Source: Oxalobacteraceae bacterium (GTDB taxonomy: Bacteria > Pseudomonadota > Gammaproteobacteria > Burkholderiales > Burkholderiaceae_D). Taken from it: 64,000 nucleotides of DNA. Position numbers and translations under genes: made by a program. Location: positions 62,001 through 126,000 of the forward strand of contig JAUYNR010000016.1 of the NCBI GenBank assembly GCA_030698225.1. The letters run 5' to 3'. Positions within the stretch are counted from its first letter, which is position 1; the number at the start of each line of letters is the position of its first letter. Below the pieces are notes generated by a model. That model saw nothing but the letters and a program-made list of their open reading frames with translations. It was not told where the DNA came from and made no database searches. Shown piece by piece: positions 62,611 to 64,000 of this stretch.

Positions 62611-64000
62611 TTACAAACACCGTATCTCGCGCAGCGCGACGGTGAGCATCGCTGCGTCCAGCGTGCCGGCCAGCTGCAGCTCGGCCAGCAGCTTGCGGTA
62701 GCGCTCCAGCGCGTGTTGCTCCTTGTCGGCCCACGCGCGCAGGATGGTTTCCGCATGTTGTTCGGCGGGGTTCAGCGCGAGTGCGGCGGCGGTCAGGCTG
62801 CGGTGCGCGCCGGACAGGTCGTCGAGCAGCGCGGCGCGCGCCAGCGCCTGCCACTGGCTGTCGGCCGGCAGCAGGCCGATCTGGTTGTGCAGCCAGTTCA
62901 GGCTGAGGTCGCCGCCGAAGCCGAAATACACCGCGCCGACCAGGTCTGCCGGCCGTTTGCATGCGGCGGCGACTTCGGTGATGTCGAGCGCGCAGTACAG
63001 CGCGTCGCACTTGGCGATGCGCAGCGCCAGGTCGACCGGCACGCCGGCGCTGCTGAAGCTGGTGGTGCCGGCTTCCAGCTGGGCGCGGTCGGGGCCGATC
63101 AGCAGCGTGCTCAGGTGTTCGGCCAGCGTCGCCACGCCGGGCGTGAAGCGCGCGATCACCGCCGCCATGTCGGCCATGTCCGGCTGCTGGCGGTGGTGCA
63201 GGAACCACAGCGTGCCGCGCTCGACCAGCCGTTCGGCCTCGACGCTGAGTGCGATCTGGGTCGCGTAGCCGATGCTGCTGTCGAGCCCGCCGATCGCCTG
63301 CCACAGGCTGACCAGGCCGAACACTTCGCGCGCCAGCAGGTAGGCGCGCACGATTTCAAACGGGCGGGCGCCGGTTTCTTCCTGCATCCGGTGCACGAAC
63401 ACGCTGCCGACCCGGTTGACCATGCTGTTGGTGACATGGGTGGCGATGATCTCGCGCTTCAGCGGGTGCTGCTGCATGGCGGCGCGGTAGCGCTCGCGCA
63501 GCGGCAGCGGGAAGTAGCGCTCCAGCGCGGTCGCGACATACGGGTCGTCCGGCAGGTCGGAGCCGACCAGTTCCTCGCACAGCACGATCTTGCTGTAGGC
63601 CAGCAGCACCGCCAGTTCCGGCGCGGTCAGGCCGGCAGCGGGGCCGTCGGCGGCCAGCTTGCGGGCGCGCAGTTCCTGCTCGGTCGGCAGGTATTCCAGT
63701 TCGCGCTTGAGCTTGCCGGCCTGTTCCAGCGCCTTGATGTAGCGCGCCTGCGCATCCAGCAGCGCGCCGCCGCGGGCGCGGGTGAGGGACAGGCTCTGGG
63801 TCTGGAACTGGTTGTCGCGCAGCACCAGTTGCGCGACTTCCTCGGTCATCTCGGCCAGCAGCTTGCTGCGCTGCTTGGCGGTCAGCTCGCCGTCGGCCAC
63901 CACCGCATTCAGCAGGATCTTGATGTTGACTTCGTGGTCGGAACAGTCGACGCCGCCCGAGTTGTCGATCGCGTCGGTGTAGATGCGGCCGCCGGCCAGC
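62611..64000 (-). CDS. gdhB: NAD-specific glutamate dehydrogenase, large type, C-terminal part
   Basis: The frame is open from the window edge to the TAA at 62611-62613, about 462 codons. It carries the conserved blocks of the ~180-kDa NAD-glutamate dehydrogenases (GDH2 class): the edge reads GRIYTDAIDNSGGVDCSDHE, followed by VNIKILL, ELAVLLAYSKIVLCEELVGS, FPLPLRERYRAAMQQHPLKR and FVHRMQEETGARPFEIVRAY. The enzyme deaminates glutamate to 2-oxoglutarate in amino-acid catabolism. The catalytic domain and start lie beyond the right edge. Its last ~175 codons are duplicated at 56748-57324. Confidence 0.95.
   Translation of the reverse strand, partial: LAGGRIYTDAIDNSGGVDCSDHEVNIKILLNAVVADGELTAKQRSKLLAEMTEEVAQLVLRDNQFQTQSLSLTRARGGALLDAQARYIKALEQAGKLKRELEYLPTEQELRARKLAADGPAAGLTAPELAVLLAYSKIVLCEELVGSDLPDDPYVATALERYFPLPLRERYRAAMQQHPLKREIIATHVTNSMVNRVGSVFVHRMQEETGARPFEIVRAYLLAREVFGLVSLWQAIGGLDSSIGYATQIALSVEAERLVERGTLWFLHHRQQPDMADMAAVIARFTPGVATLAEHLSTLLIGPDRAQLEAGTTSFSSAGVPVDLALRIAKCDALYCALDITEVAAACKRPADLVGAVYFGFGGDLSLNWLHNQIGLLPADSQWQALARAALLDDLSGAHRSLTAAALALNPAEQHAETILRAWADKEQHALERYRKLLAELQLAGTLDAAMLTVALREIRCL

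Overview
The window looks like chromosomal DNA of a betaproteobacterium of the order Burkholderiales, probably Oxalobacteraceae-like. The reasons are the GC-rich core genes (nadE, a PII gene, trxB, ftsK, lolA, sbcB), a CopK-type copper protein and a large NAD-dependent glutamate dehydrogenase. The family assignment is inference. Core genes are interrupted by short-repeat-rich, lower-GC accessory stretches, mainly 50-62 kb.

Layout. 0-6.5 kb: the end of an SDR gene, a succinate-semialdehyde dehydrogenase, a Pat-type acyl-CoA synthetase/acetyltransferase, several decayed genes, a glycine-zipper lipoprotein and tRNA-Ser(CGA). 6.6-19.3 kb: housekeeping genes (sbcB, serine hydrolase, carboxymuconolactone decarboxylase family, FemAB-like protein, nadE, PII, Smr protein, trxB, ftsK, lolA), with two MITE-like elements. 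19.7-33.8 kb: an acyltransferase, then a signalling island. The island holds an ABC-ATPase/hybrid histidine kinase fusion, two response-regulator adenylate cyclases, a triple-PAS kinase, a double-receiver protein, a REC-GAF-PAS-GGDEF-EAL protein, a patatin-like phospholipase and a convergent class II cyclic-nucleotide phosphodiesterase. 34-48 kb: glycosyltransferase, Lrp regulator with a divergent HDAC-family deacetylase, macro-domain protein, a complete RND efflux operon, peroxiredoxin, persulfide dioxygenase, and pqqB-pqqC without pqqA, D or E. 48.5-54 kb: an ECF sigma factor/DGPF pair, a VOC protein, an alpha/beta hydrolase and a beta-propeller lipoprotein. 54-62.6 kb: a mosaic of small secreted, membrane and lipoprotein genes, one convincing integron-type attC site plus weaker ones, an FRG-domain gene, a RAYT transposase with its REP hairpins, a copK gene and a duplicated fragment of the glutamate dehydrogenase gene. 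The intact dehydrogenase gene runs off the right edge.

Main points. (1) The kinase at 20.9 kb carries an RbsA-like ABC domain that lacks the signature glycine and the switch histidine, and base composition changes at the join. (2) Next to it are two predicted adenylate cyclases, a phosphodiesterase and a patatin, which could form a local cyclic-nucleotide circuit. (3) About eleven copies of one dispersed ~100-bp repeat occur, two of them inside elements with ~27-bp terminal inverted repeats. (4) A second short module has a promoter-like layout (TAGACC, 16 nt, TATAAT or TATACT) at four places. (5) The 54-60.4 kb stretch resembles integron cassettes without an integrase in view.

All calls are from reading the sequence; no database search was run.
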